Of a stretch of 64,000 nucleotides of DNA, positions 26,621 to 35,738 are shown piece after piece. Source of the DNA: CAVTWS01 sp963738445 (GTDB lineage Bacteria > Actinomycetota > Acidimicrobiia > Acidimicrobiales > SHLQ01); the NCBI GenBank assembly GCA_963738445.1, contig CAVTWS010000010.1, positions 62,001 to 126,000 of the forward strand, given 5' to 3'. Position 1 is the first letter of the stretch. Each line of letters opens with the position of its first letter. A program made the position numbers and the translations under genes. The notes beneath the pieces are model-generated. The model was not told the origin of the DNA. It was given only the letters and a program-made list of their open reading frames with translations, and did not search any database.

Positions 26621-27346
26621 TCAACCGTGATGTTCGCCCATTCGGGCGTGCACCCGATCGTAGAGGGTGGGCGCGCTCGGGGCGGGGGCCAACGGCCCCA
26701 TTCCGCCGCCGGCGACCCGGCCGGCCGCCGCGAAGGTGCGCCCGTGGATCTCGCCGGCGCCGAGTTCCCGGAGCACTCGCGCCGCCGCAACCAGGCTCGA
26801 ACCGGTCGTGACGACGTCGTCGACGAGCAGGACGGAGCGCCCCTCGACGAGCGCCCGTATCCCGGGGCGGTGGGCGGGGACGAGATGGGGGCCGGCCAGG
26901 CGATGCTGGCGGTCGAGGCTGGCCTGGGGATGATGATCGAGTCGGCGCAGCACGGTACAGGCTGGGAGGCGGTGGAGGGAAGCCACCTGACGAGCCAGCA
27001 GCTCGGCCTGGTCGAATCCTCGCCGACGACGCCGGCCGGGACTCGCCGGTACCCAGCACACGAGCTCGACATCCTCCGGTGCGATGGCGCTGAGCCAGCG
27101 CCCCACGGTCGACCAACCATCGCGACGCCGGCCGTACTTCGTGGCGGTGACGATGCGCGGCGCCGGACCGCTGTAGTGCGCCACGGCAACAAGCGAGGTC
27201 AACGGCGGTCGGGCGACCAGCATCGGGGCCGGGGTGAGCGCCGCCACGCAGGCCGCGCACGGAGCCGGGCCGACGATCCCACACGCCGGGCACCGCGAGG
27301 GGATCAGCAGATCGAAGAGAACGGCACCGGCCTGACGAAGGATCAC
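26621..27346 (-). CDS. comF: ComF family protein
   Basis: Phosphoribosyltransferase-fold protein of 241 residues, the homologue of ComFC, needed for DNA uptake in competent bacteria but widespread elsewhere. It has a short zinc-binding N-terminus (CPACGIVGPAPCAAC) and a PRPP-binding signature VLLVDDVVTTGSSL near residue 190. I chose GTG 27346 (VILRQAGAVLFDLLIPSRC), where family similarity starts; a longer frame runs back through the upstream hairpin and is not credible. No other competence genes are in the window. Confidence 0.88.
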   Translation of the reverse strand: MILRQAGAVLFDLLIPSRCPACGIVGPAPCAACVAALTPAPMLVARPPLTSLVAVAHYSGPAPRIVTATKYGRRRDGWSTVGRWLSAIAPEDVELVCWVPASPGRRRRRGFDQAELLARQVASLHRLPACTVLRRLDHHPQASLDRQHRLAGPHLVPAHRPGIRALVEGRSVLLVDDVVTTGSSLVAAARVLRELGAGEIHGRTFAAAGRVAGGGMGPLAPAPSAPTLYDRVHARMGEHHG

Positions 27347-27404
27347 GCCTCGGACACTACGCACGCCCACCGACACCGCCGCCGAAGGACCACACCCCAA
27401 CCTG

Positions 27405-27452
27405 TTCTGGGAGACAGTCACGTCGCGTGGGCGACAGGTTGGTCTCCCAGAA
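27405..27452 (-). repeat. 48-bp palindromic element, copy 3
   Basis: Read on the minus strand it has the arms TTCTGGGAGAC / GTCTCCCAGAA and the interior CAACCTGTCGCCCACGCGAC, nearly identical to copy 1 near 20.2 kb. An inner stem GTCGC / GCGAC is perfect in this copy. It lies in the 136-base gap between the downstream gene comF and the end of the upstream Pro/Ser/Thr-rich gene, again just after a stop codon. Confidence 0.85.
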
Positions 27453-27482
27453 CCGTGGGGTGGGGGGTGAGCTGCACCCGGG

Positions 27483-28673
27483 TCAGCCTGGGGAGTCGTC
27501 GGCCTGCTCGGAGACGCTGGCGGCCGGGCTGCCGCTGTCGCAGGACACCCGGATACGGGAATCGTGGGCGTCGGAACGGAACCGGATGTCGGCATCGTCG
27601 CCGTTCATCCCCTGCTCCGCCTCGAATCCGGATGCCGGCACCGCCGACTGGACGGCCGCCGACGTGCCGGAGCAGCCCACACGGGCGGTGCCGCCGATCG
27701 ACGACACGGTGATCGGCCCGCTCGACGCAGGAGCCGGAGTCGTCGGCGGCGCAGTCGGCGGCGGACTGGTCGGCGCGGGCGCGGTCGGCGCTGGTGCAGT
27801 CGGCGCGGACGCGGCCACGTTCGTCGCCGGCGCGCTGGTCGGAGTCGGAGCCACAGCTGGGGTGGTGCCGGTCGTCGAGGGACCCGCCGATGATCCGGGT
27901 GTCGACGGCGATGGACCCGAGGTGGCCGGTGGGGCCGGCACAGTCGACCCGGACGACCCGGATCCCGACGGCGCGGGCGCCGCAGGCGAGCCGGAGCCGC
28001 TGGAGCCCGAGCCCGACGGGCCGGGGCTGGGGCTCGATGTGCCCCCGAGGACCACCGTTGTCCCCGCCGGTCCCGACGCCGGCGTCGTCGAGCGGTTGTC
28101 GGCGGAGGAGAAGGACGATCCCGGCGCTCCGTTGGGGTTGATGGGGTCAGGCGTGGTCGGAGCAGACGTGGTCAGGGACGCCGTGGTCTCAGCCGCGGGG
28201 ACGGTCGTCCCACCACCGACCTCGACCGCCGGTTCGAGACGGGTGGGGTGGGTGATCCAGACGGCCTCGGCGGACTCGTCGGCCTCGGGGAAGGCCACGG
28301 TCCGGACGATGACGGCGGCGACCAGCACGACGGCAAAGGTCCCGATCACGCCGGTGGCGCTGCCGAGTCGGCGAAGCCACGGTGCCAGAGCGCGCCGCGG
28401 TCCGAGCCCGATCACTTCGCGCAACGGCATCGAGCGTCGGGCCCGCGCCGCGACCGGCGACGTGTCCACCACGACGACCCGCCCGATGGCCGGCGCCCCC
28501 GTCGGCGGAACATCGGCGAGGACCGGACCGGCGGTCGACGGCTCGGTCACCACGGGATCGCCCGGTGCCTGGGGTCGAGCCCAGATCGTCGGGTCGAGCG
28601 GGGCGAGCCCGGTGTCAGGGTTGGGTGACGGATCCACACCTCCATCCTGGGCCATGGGGCCCGCGTTGCCCAT
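27483..28673 (-). CDS. single-span membrane protein with Pro/Ser/Thr-rich extracytoplasmic region
   Basis: No family recognised. About 396 residues from ATG 28673 (another ATG at 28655). A cytoplasmic part of about 105 residues with a basic stretch (RRSMPLREVIGLGPRRALAPWLRR) precedes one membrane helix (VIGTFAVVLVAAVIVRTVAF). Then come about 190 residues of Pro/Ser/Thr/Ala low complexity (repeated PTAPAPT-like units), and a compact C-terminal part with two cysteines (VGCSGTS ... VSCDSG) that could form a disulfide. The design resembles a wall-spanning stalk presenting a small domain. It is transcribed divergently from the adjacent two-component system, with a 12-bp palindrome between them. 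Confidence 0.65.
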   Translation of the reverse strand: MGNAGPMAQDGGVDPSPNPDTGLAPLDPTIWARPQAPGDPVVTEPSTAGPVLADVPPTGAPAIGRVVVVDTSPVAARARRSMPLREVIGLGPRRALAPWLRRLGSATGVIGTFAVVLVAAVIVRTVAFPEADESAEAVWITHPTRLEPAVEVGGGTTVPAAETTASLTTSAPTTPDPINPNGAPGSSFSSADNRSTTPASGPAGTTVVLGGTSSPSPGPSGSGSSGSGSPAAPAPSGSGSSGSTVPAPPATSGPSPSTPGSSAGPSTTGTTPAVAPTPTSAPATNVAASAPTAPAPTAPAPTSPPPTAPPTTPAPASSGPITVSSIGGTARVGCSGTSAAVQSAVPASGFEAEQGMNGDDADIRFRSDAHDSRIRVSCDSGSPAASVSEQADDSPG

Positions 28674-28681
28674 TGGACGAT

Positions 28682-28693
28682 GGTCGTACGACC
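28682..28693. promoter_or_regulatory. 12-bp perfect palindrome between divergent genes
   Basis: GGTCGTACGACC lies between the start of the Pro/Ser/Thr-rich gene and the kinase start at 28737. A symmetrical site in a divergent promoter region is a plausible operator for the NarL-type regulator, and the central TACGAC could also act as a weak -10 on both strands. This is inference from position and symmetry only. Confidence 0.4.
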
Positions 28694-28736
28694 TCCGGCC
28701 GATGTGCCGAGCCACGACGCGAGCGACAATGGCCCC

Positions 28737-30080
28737 GTGAACCCATTCCGGCGCGATCGCTCCGACCGAAAGGCGCGCACCATCGCCGGGGCTGCGGCGC
28801 CGGTGTCGGTCCTCGGTCTCGTCTGGCGGTTCACGATGGCCGGGCTCATCGCCCTGTCCGCCGTGGCCATCATGATGGCCGTCGTCAGCCGCCGGGTCGG
28901 GACCGATCGGGCCATCGAGGAGGCCAGCGACGTCGCGGTGCTCACCGGACGCGGCATCGTCGAGCCGGCCCTGCAGAACGCCATCGTCGACATGGATCCC
29001 GATGCGGTCGCCGCCCTCGACCGTGTCGTACGGAGGTCCGTCCTCGAGGGATCGCTCATCCGCATCAAGATCTGGCGGGGCGACGGCACGATCGTCTACT
29101 CCGATGAACCGCAGCTCATCGGACAGGTCTTCGTTATCGACGACGACCAGCTCGATGTGCTCGTCAACGACGGGATCGACGCCGAGGTGAGCGACCTCGA
29201 CAAGCCCGAGAACCTCCTCGAGGCGGTCGAAGGTGAGCTGCTCGAGGTCTATCTCCCCATCACGACCCCCGCCGGCGAGACCCTGCTCTACGAGGCCTAC
29301 TTCCGCTACGACGGGGTGATCGAGGCCGGTCGGGAATGGTGGCTGAGCTTCGCGCCGGTGACGCTCGGTTCGCTCGTGGTGTTGGAGCTGATCCAGATCC
29401 CGCTCGCCTGGTCACTCGCCCGCCGGCTCCGCCGGGGGCAGCAGGAACGGGAGCGCCTGCTCCACCAGGCCATCGAGAGCTCCGAGACGGAGCGTCGCCG
29501 CATCGCGAGCGAGCTCCACGACGGGGTCGTGCAGGACCTGTCCGGGGTCAGCTTCACCCTGGCGGCCGCCGCGCGGAGGAACGGCGAGACCGACGGCGTC
29601 CTGACCCAGTCGTCACAGCACCTTCGCGACACCATCCAGTCGTTGAGGTCGATGCTCGTCGACATCTACCCGCCCAACCTGCAGGAGGAAGGTATCGAGG
29701 CCGCGCTGTCCGATCTGTTGGCCCGGCTCCGTTCGCGTGGCGTCACCACCGAGCTCGAAACCGATCTCGACCTCGTGCGGCTGTCGCCTTCGTCGACCGC
29801 GCTGCTGTACCGGGTCGCCCAGGAAGCCCTGCGCAACGTCGTCGGGCACTCCCAGGCGACGCGGGTCGCCGTGAAGGTCCATGGCGGCGCCGACCTGGTC
29901 ACGATGTCGATCGACGACGACGGTCGGGGCTTCGAATCCGCGGAGGCCGAATCGGCGCGCCAGGAGGGTCACTTCGGATTGCGACTCATGGGCGACCTCG
30001 TGGCCGAGGCCGGAGGCGAACTACGGGTATCGTCAGCCCCCGGGCAGGGAACCAACGTCGAAGTGAGGGTCCCGGCGTGA
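28737..30080 (+). CDS. sensor histidine kinase (HisKA_3, NarX/LiaS type)
   Basis: Membrane kinase of 447 residues from GTG 28737 (VNPFRRDRSD). The first helix is FTMAGLIALSAVAIMMAVVS (about 32-51). An extracytoplasmic sensor domain of about 150 residues follows (TGRGIVEPALQNAIVDMDPD onward), then a second helix (LGSLVVLELIQIPLAWSLA), a dimerisation helix with the phospho-acceptor RIASELHDGVVQDLSGVSF, and an HATPase domain with QEALRNVVGHSQATR and GHFGLRLMGDLVAEAGG. It overlaps the regulator start by four bases. The signal is unknown; targets may include the divergent membrane protein or the glycosyltransferase operon that follows. Confidence 0.9.
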   Translation: MNPFRRDRSDRKARTIAGAAAPVSVLGLVWRFTMAGLIALSAVAIMMAVVSRRVGTDRAIEEASDVAVLTGRGIVEPALQNAIVDMDPDAVAALDRVVRRSVLEGSLIRIKIWRGDGTIVYSDEPQLIGQVFVIDDDQLDVLVNDGIDAEVSDLDKPENLLEAVEGELLEVYLPITTPAGETLLYEAYFRYDGVIEAGREWWLSFAPVTLGSLVVLELIQIPLAWSLARRLRRGQQERERLLHQAIESSETERRRIASELHDGVVQDLSGVSFTLAAAARRNGETDGVLTQSSQHLRDTIQSLRSMLVDIYPPNLQEEGIEAALSDLLARLRSRGVTTELETDLDLVRLSPSSTALLYRVAQEALRNVVGHSQATRVAVKVHGGADLVTMSIDDDGRGFESAEAESARQEGHFGLRLMGDLVAEAGGELRVSSAPGQGTNVEVRVPA

Positions 30081-30700
30081 TCAGAGTCTTGGTGGTCGAC
30101 GACCACATGGTGGTTCGGGCGGGTCTCGAGCAGCTCCTGTCGACCGCGCCCGACATCGAGCTGGCAGGAACCGCCGCCGACGGTCTCGCCGCGGTCGACG
30201 AGTACGAGCGGCTGCGGCCCGACGTGGTGCTGATGGACCTGTCGATGCCGCGATGCGACGGCGTGGAGGCGACCCGTCGCATCCGGTCCGCCCACCCCGA
30301 GGCCCACATCGTGGTCCTCACCTCGTTCAGCGAGCAGGCCCGGATCCTCGAGGCGCTCGAGGCCGGAGCCGACGGATACCTGCTCAAACACGCCGACCCC
30401 GAACAGATCCTGGAGGCGATCCGGGTGGCGATGGCGGGCGGTGCGCCGCTCGACCCGCAGGCGGCGCGAGCCCTGCTCGACGCTCGACGCGTGGCCACGC
30501 CGACGGTCGCGCTGACCGACCGCGAGCGCGAGGTGCTCGGCCTCGTCAAGGACGGCCTGGCGAACAAACAGATCGCTCGCCGGCTCGACATCAGTGAACG
30601 GACCGTGAAGGCGCACCTCACGAACGTGTTCCAACGCATCGGCGTCACCGACCGGACCCAGGCGGCGATGTGGGCCGTGGACAACCTCAAACCGACCTGA
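30077..30700 (+). CDS. NarL/LuxR-family response regulator
   Basis: Regulator of 207 residues starting at GTG 30077, inside the kinase stop. The receiver has VVDDHMVVRAG, the phospho-acceptor Asp in VVLMDLSMPRCDG, and YLLKHADPEQ. The LuxR-type helix-turn-helix is LTDREREVLGLVKDGLANKQ, then ERTVKAHLTNVFQRIGVTDR. A strong hairpin follows the gene at 30711. It forms a standard pair with the upstream kinase. Confidence 0.93.
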   Translation: MIRVLVVDDHMVVRAGLEQLLSTAPDIELAGTAADGLAAVDEYERLRPDVVLMDLSMPRCDGVEATRRIRSAHPEAHIVVLTSFSEQARILEALEAGADGYLLKHADPEQILEAIRVAMAGGAPLDPQAARALLDARRVATPTVALTDREREVLGLVKDGLANKQIARRLDISERTVKAHLTNVFQRIGVTDRTQAAMWAVDNLKPT

Positions 30701-30710
30701 GCCGACCGGG

Positions 30711-30727
30711 CCGGGCGCCACGCCCGG
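30711..30727 (+). terminator. hairpin after the response-regulator gene
   Basis: CCGGGCGCCACGCCCGG is a perfect 7-base stem with a 3-base loop, ten bases after the regulator stop. No T-run follows, as is common for hairpin terminators in high-GC actinobacteria. It separates the two-component system from the glycosyltransferase operon that begins at 30787. Confidence 0.55.
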
Positions 30728-30786
30728 AGTGGTACTAGCACCAAGGTCCAATTCCCGATGCCCATCTCGGGCGTCAGTGTGGGGGC

Positions 30787-31937
30787 ATGGCCAGCTACCT
30801 GCTCTCCTCGCACGACGGCTTCGGACTCGGTCACGTCCGGCGCAACCTGCAGCTCGCTCGCGCCATCGCCGCGGCCGATCCGGCGGCCCGGATCACTCTG
30901 GTCACCGGCGTCGCCGTTCAACCCAGGTGGTTGACCGCGGCCGAGGACGACGGCCGCATCGAGATCGTGCGAGTGCCCTCGCTCGTCAAGGACGACGCCG
31001 GCGTCTACCGCAACGACACCATGGAGTTCGAAACGGTCATCGAACAGCGGGCGTGCACCTTCACCAGCCTGGTCGAGACCCACCGACCCGACGTGATCCT
31101 GGTCGACCGCCACCCCTACGGCACCGCCGGCGAGTTGAGGACAGGCATCGAGCGTGCGGTCGACGGGGGGGCCCACGCCGTGCTCGGCCTGCGCGACGTG
31201 ATCGACGAGCCGGCACGCGTCCGCGTCGAGATGGCGGGCGCTGGTTGGCGCGACGTCGCCGACCTCTTCACCGAGGTCGTCGTCTACGGCGAGCGGGCAC
31301 TGTGCGACCACGAGGCCGAGTACGGCCTCGCCGTCGAGCCCACCTACTGCGGCTGGGTCACCGGAACCGTGGTTCCCGGCCCCGTCGATCACCGCCACCT
31401 CGTCGCTGCGGGGGGCGGCGGTGGCGACGCCCAGCCGATCTTCGCCCTGGTGAACGACCTCCTGGCTCGCCGACCCTCGTGGCGGGCCACCGTCCTGGCC
31501 GGGCCATATGCGAGCGGCAGTCGGAGCGATCCGGCGACGTCGGCGCACGCATCGAATTGGGAACGCAACGTCGACGGTTTCGCCCCGTGGTTCGCCCGGG
31601 CCGGAGCCGTGCTCCAGATGGCCGGGTACAACGCCACCGCCGAAGCCATCGCCGCCGGCTCCCGTCCGATCCTCATGCCCCGCCGCAGCCCCCGCCGCGA
31701 GCAGGCGATCCGGGCCTCCCGACTGGCGGCGCTCGGCCTCGCCGACGTCGTCGACGTCGGGGCGGACGCCACCGAGGTGGCGTGGCTCCTCGACCAGCCC
31801 CGCCGGCTCGAGGTCGGCGCGGTGGAGCGAGCCGGCATCCGGCTCGACGGTGCCGAACGCACGGCGCGGCGGCTGGTGCGCCTCTGCGGTGCCAGTCGCG
31901 CCCGGCAGGTCGGTCGCGTCGGGTGGTCACACGATGA
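30787..31937 (+). CDS. MurG-like (COG4671-type) glycosyltransferase, probable 3' frameshift
   Basis: GT-B glycosyltransferase, about 383 residues. The N-terminal HDGFGLGHVRRNLQLARAIAA is the nucleotide-sugar transferase pattern of MurG-like enzymes, and the C-terminal half has MAGYNATAEAIAAGSRPILM, the donor-binding loop. The frame stays open past the start of the next gene. The expected stop is the TGA at 31935-31937 that overlaps ATG 31934, as at every other junction of this operon, so an indel probably lies between about 31860 and 31930. Donor and acceptor are unknown. It is the first gene of an eight-gene coupled operon. Confidence 0.78.
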
Positions 31938-33703
31938 AGGGGATCGCGGCGATCTGGCCCTTCGTCGGGCCGTACCGGCGGGCCCTGGCCATCGGGGGCC
32001 TGCTCGCCTCGCTCGAAGTGGCCGTGAGCCTGGCCCAGCCGTGGCCGCTGAAGTGGGTCGTCGACGAGGTCATCACCACCGATGCCGGGCCGAACGTCCG
32101 CACGATCCTGGCGCTGGCGTGTCTGGCCTACGGCGTGATCGTCGGGCTGTCGGCACTGCTCGACTACTGGTCGAGCCGGTTGCTGTCGTCGGCCGGCCTG
32201 CACCTGGCGAACGCCATCCGGGAATCCGTCTTCGCCCACCTCAACCACCTGTCACTGCGCTTCCACGGCGAGAACCGGGTGGGCGACTTGTCCTCGCGGG
32301 TCACGAGCGATGTCGATCGCACCCAGGACATGATCGTCCAGACCCTGGCCGTCATGATCCCGAACGCCTTGCGACTGGGCGGCATGGTGACGGTGATGAT
32401 GCTGCTCGATCCCGGCTTCGCGCTGCTGTCGCTCGCGCTCACGCCGTTTCTGGCCATCACCGTGTTCCGGGCCACCACCCGCCTCCGGGAGGCCGAGAAG
32501 CGGGCCCGCAAGGCCGATGGGCTGGTCGCCGCCGCCGACATCGGAGAACCTCGGGGCCATCCAACTCGTCCAGGCCTACTCCTTGGAGCCCTACCAGCAG
32601 GAGCGGTTCGATGGCCTGACCCAGACCAGCCTGACCGCCGGGCTCGACGCCATCCGCTACCAGGCCCGGTTCAGCCCGGCGGTCGATGTCACCGCCGCGC
32701 TGTCGACGATCGCGGTCATGTGGTTCGGCGCCGAGCGGGTGCTCGAGCGGCCAGCTGTCCGTCGGCGAGTTCCTGGTGTTCGTCAGCTACGTCGGCTCGG
32801 TCTACAAACCGCTCAAGGCCCTGTCCAAGCTCGGTCGAGTGGCCGCCAAGGGCAACGCCGCCGCCGAGCGGGTGCGCGCCGTCCTCGACGAGCAGCCCCA
32901 GATCCGAGAGGCCGCCCGTCCCGTGCTCGCACCACCGTTCCGGGGCCAACTCTCGTTCCGAGACGTCACCTTCACCTACGGCCGCGAACCGGTGCTCGAC
33001 CACCTCGACCTCGAGATCGCCGCCGGCGAGACGGTGGCCCTCGTCGGCCAGACAGGGGCGGGCAAGAGCACGATCGCCTCCCTCGTGCCACGCCTCATCG
33101 ACCCGACCGGCGGCCAGGTGTTGATCGACGGGCTCGACGTACGGTCGCTCGTCGACCCGGTCCCTCCGGAGCCAGATCTCGATGGTGCTGCAGGACACCG
33201 TCCTGCTCCACGGGACGATCTTCGACAACATCGCGGCGGGACGGCCCGGAAGCGGCGCCGCCGCGGTCGAACGCGCGGCCCGGCTCGCCCTCGTCGACGA
33301 GTTCGCCTGCCGGTTGCCCAACGGGCTCGCCTCGGTCGTGGGCGAACGGGGGGCGAACCTGTCGGGCGGCCAGCGCCAACGAATTGCCATCGCCCGGGCC
33401 ATCCTGCGCGACAGCCCCATCCTGATCCTCGACGAGCCCACCAGCGCGCTCGACACCAACTCCGAGGAGGCCATCGTCGAGGCCCTCTCCCACATTCCGG
33501 CGCACCGTACGACCGTCGTTATCGCCCATCGGCTGTCGACGGTGCGCCGGGCCGATCGCATCGTGGTCATCGAACACGGGCGCATCGCCGAACAGGGAAC
33601 GCACGACGAGCTCATGCAGGTTGACGGTCGTTATCGACAGATGAACATCGGCCGGTCCGGGCTCCAACTCGTCTCGACGAACGACCAGGGGTACGGAGCA
33701 TGA
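31934..33703 (+). CDS. ABC exporter (fused membrane and ATPase domains), three frameshifts
   Basis: MsbA-like half-transporter of about 589 residues. A six-helix membrane domain (from WPFVGPYRRALAIGGLLASL; coupling segment LRFHGENRVGDLSSRVTSDV) precedes an ATPase with Walker A VGQTGAGKST, Q-loop MVLQDTVLLHGTIFDNIAAG, signature LSGGQRQRIAIARAIL and Walker B ILILDEPTSALDT. Three single-base insertions break it, near 32537 (G), 32748 (C) and 33159-33160 (G). Deleting them restores a seamless protein (for example RVLE joined to GQLSVGEFLVF). It starts in an ATGA overlap with the glycosyltransferase and ends in one with the next. It likely exports or flips the product made by this operon. Confidence 0.85.
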
Positions 33704-34893
33704 GCTCACTGCGGGTCCTCTACGTCCTGAAGCGGTACCCCCAGCTGAGCCAGACCTTCGTCGTCCGCGAGCTGTTGGAGCTCGAGGCCACGGGGGTCAC
33801 GATCGGAGTCGACGCTCTCGGCCGCACCGGCGACGGCCCCCGTCACGACGATGTCGACCACGTGCAGGCGACGGTCCGCCACCTGCCCCGCCGGCCCCGC
33901 CTCCGCGACCGGGAGGCCCGCACGGCCCACGCCCGCCTGGCCGCCCGTCGCCCGTTGATCTGGCTGCGCCACGCCCACCAGGCCCGCGGCGAGGACTGGC
34001 GGCGGTTCGTGCAAGCCGGACTCGTCGCCGATCGGATTCGGCGGGAGGACTTCGATCACGTGCACGCGCACTTTGCGTCGGCGGCCAGCGAGGTCGCACG
34101 AGATGCGGCAGCCCTCGCCGGGATCTCCTACTCGGTCACCGCCCACGCTCGGGACATCTTCACCGCCCAGCACGCACCCCTTCTCAGCGCCCGCCTCGGC
34201 GGGGCCGCCGCAGTCGTCACCGTGTCCGAACACAACCGCCGGCACCTCGAAACCGTCCTCCCCGGCACCGTCGTGGTGCACGTTCCGAACGGTGTCGCCG
34301 TCACGCCGCCGCGCCTCCCTCGCGCCGGCGGTCCGGTGCTGTGCGTGGCCCGCCTGGTCGACAAGAAGGGGATCGACACCCTGATCCGGGCCCTGGGGTA
34401 TCTGGCCTCCACCCACCCGGAGATCTGCGTCGAGGTGGTGGGCGACGGGGACCGGCTCTCCGAGCTCACCGCCCTGGCCGCCTCGCTCGGTGTCACCGAT
34501 CGCCTCACCTTCCTCGGCGCGCTCGACTCGATCGGCGTCGACGCGGCCTACGAGCGCTGCTCGATGCTGACCCTCCCCTGCCGGGTGACCCCTGACGGCG
34601 ATCGGGACGGACTCCCCACGGTCATCGTCGAGGCGATGGCCCGTTCCATCCCGGTCATCTCGACCGACATCGTGGGCATTCCCGAGGTCGTCCAGGACGG
34701 CGTCACCGGCCTCGTCATCGAACCCGACGACCCCCTCGCCCTCGCCGACCGCATCGTGGCCCTGTGGTCCGACCCCGAACGCGCCGCCGCCCTCGGCGCC
34801 GCCGGACGGCGGATCGTCGCCGAACGGTTCGATCCCTCGCGCTCCGCGCAGCTACTCAGCCGAGTGTTCGTCGCGGCGGGGAACCAGCCATGA
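33700..34893 (+). CDS. glycosyltransferase family 4
   Basis: GT-B retaining glycosyltransferase of 397 residues. The N-terminal acceptor domain begins LRVLYVLKRYPQLSQTFVVREL, HVHAHFASAASEVARDAAALAG lies in the middle, and the GT4 signature is LPTVIVEAMARSIPVISTDIVGIPEVVQDGVTGLVI with the E-x7-E pattern. FVVREL and HVHAHFA resemble colanic-acid or exopolysaccharide enzymes. It overlaps both neighbours by four bases, so it belongs to the same polycistron as the exporter. Confidence 0.9.
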   Translation: MSSLRVLYVLKRYPQLSQTFVVRELLELEATGVTIGVDALGRTGDGPRHDDVDHVQATVRHLPRRPRLRDREARTAHARLAARRPLIWLRHAHQARGEDWRRFVQAGLVADRIRREDFDHVHAHFASAASEVARDAAALAGISYSVTAHARDIFTAQHAPLLSARLGGAAAVVTVSEHNRRHLETVLPGTVVVHVPNGVAVTPPRLPRAGGPVLCVARLVDKKGIDTLIRALGYLASTHPEICVEVVGDGDRLSELTALAASLGVTDRLTFLGALDSIGVDAAYERCSMLTLPCRVTPDGDRDGLPTVIVEAMARSIPVISTDIVGIPEVVQDGVTGLVIEPDDPLALADRIVALWSDPERAAALGAAGRRIVAERFDPSRSAQLLSRVFVAAGNQP

Positions 34894-35738
34894 CGGTCAC
34901 CATGGGGGAACGTCATCACGCCGACCGCATCGTGCAACGGGGCAACCGGGCCGGGCGGGCCGTCGTGACCAAGACCTATCGCGACGCGGACGCCGGCGAG
35001 GTCCACGACGCCATGCTGGCATTGTGGGGGTCTCCACTCGGTGCCGGCCGAACGCCCCCGGGAATCCCCGAGCCGCTGGGCCGCGACGGCGCCACGCTGA
35101 CCATGAGCTTCGTCGACGGCAACGCTCTGGGCGTCCGTGGAAATTCGGGGTCAACCAGCGCAAAGATGCCCGAGCTGGCCCGGCTCCTCGCCGACCTCCA
35201 TGGCAGCGGCGTGACGGTCCGACGGATCCGTTCGGCGCGCAAGCTCCTGCGATCGGTGAACCGCAAGGCCGACCGCGTGTCACCTGCTCTGCGCGAACCG
35301 TTCCTTGCGGCGCTCGACGCCGCAGCCGCCGCGGCACCGACCGACGAGGACCTCGTCGTGAGTCACGGCGACTTCTCCCCCCGCAATGTGCTCGTCAACG
35401 AGTCGGGTCTGGTGCTCATCGACTTCGATCGCCTGCAGATGGCCGGTCGCGGACGCGATGTCGCCTATTTGGGTGCGTGGCTGTGGGTGACCGAGATGCA
35501 AGACGGTGCGATCCCCACCTGGGACGACGCCGATGCCTTCCTCTCGTGTTACGCGGCGGCCGGTGGAGTCACCGTCGACTCGCTCCGCGACACGGCATCG
35601 TTCCATCGCAGCGCCGCACTGCTGCGCATCGCCCAGAGCTGGTCGTCGCTGGCCGGCCGACCCGATCAGGCGATGGCCGTGATCACCGAAGCCACCCGCA
35701 TCGCCCAGATGCCCGGCTCCGAGGACGTCGCGCCGTGA
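34890..35738 (+). CDS. APH-fold phosphotransferase (kinase 1 of operon)
   Basis: Aminoglycoside-phosphotransferase/choline-kinase fold protein of 282 residues. The catalytic loop is VVSHGDFSPRNVLVNE (Brenner motif HGDxxxxN) and the metal-binding aspartates are in LVLIDFDRLQMAGRGRDVAYLG. The ATP-binding lobe is short (VVTKTYRD with the Lys). It starts at ATG 34890 in a 4-base overlap with the GT4 gene. The family phosphorylates small alcohols, sugars or aminoglycosides; in this setting a saccharide substrate is likely, but resistance to a toxic product cannot be excluded. Confidence 0.85.
   Translation: MTVTMGERHHADRIVQRGNRAGRAVVTKTYRDADAGEVHDAMLALWGSPLGAGRTPPGIPEPLGRDGATLTMSFVDGNALGVRGNSGSTSAKMPELARLLADLHGSGVTVRRIRSARKLLRSVNRKADRVSPALREPFLAALDAAAAAAPTDEDLVVSHGDFSPRNVLVNESGLVLIDFDRLQMAGRGRDVAYLGAWLWVTEMQDGAIPTWDDADAFLSCYAAAGGVTVDSLRDTASFHRSAALLRIAQSWSSLAGRPDQAMAVITEATRIAQMPGSEDVAP

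Noticed and set aside
31934..33703. Programmed frameshifting in the ABC exporter gene
   Set aside because: Three separate +1 events without slippery sequences or stop-codon contexts are not a known control mechanism; single-base insertion errors explain them.
33704..34416. Minus-strand reading frames opposite the GT4 gene
   Set aside because: They are shadow frames with no domain similarity, opposite a clear glycosyltransferase.
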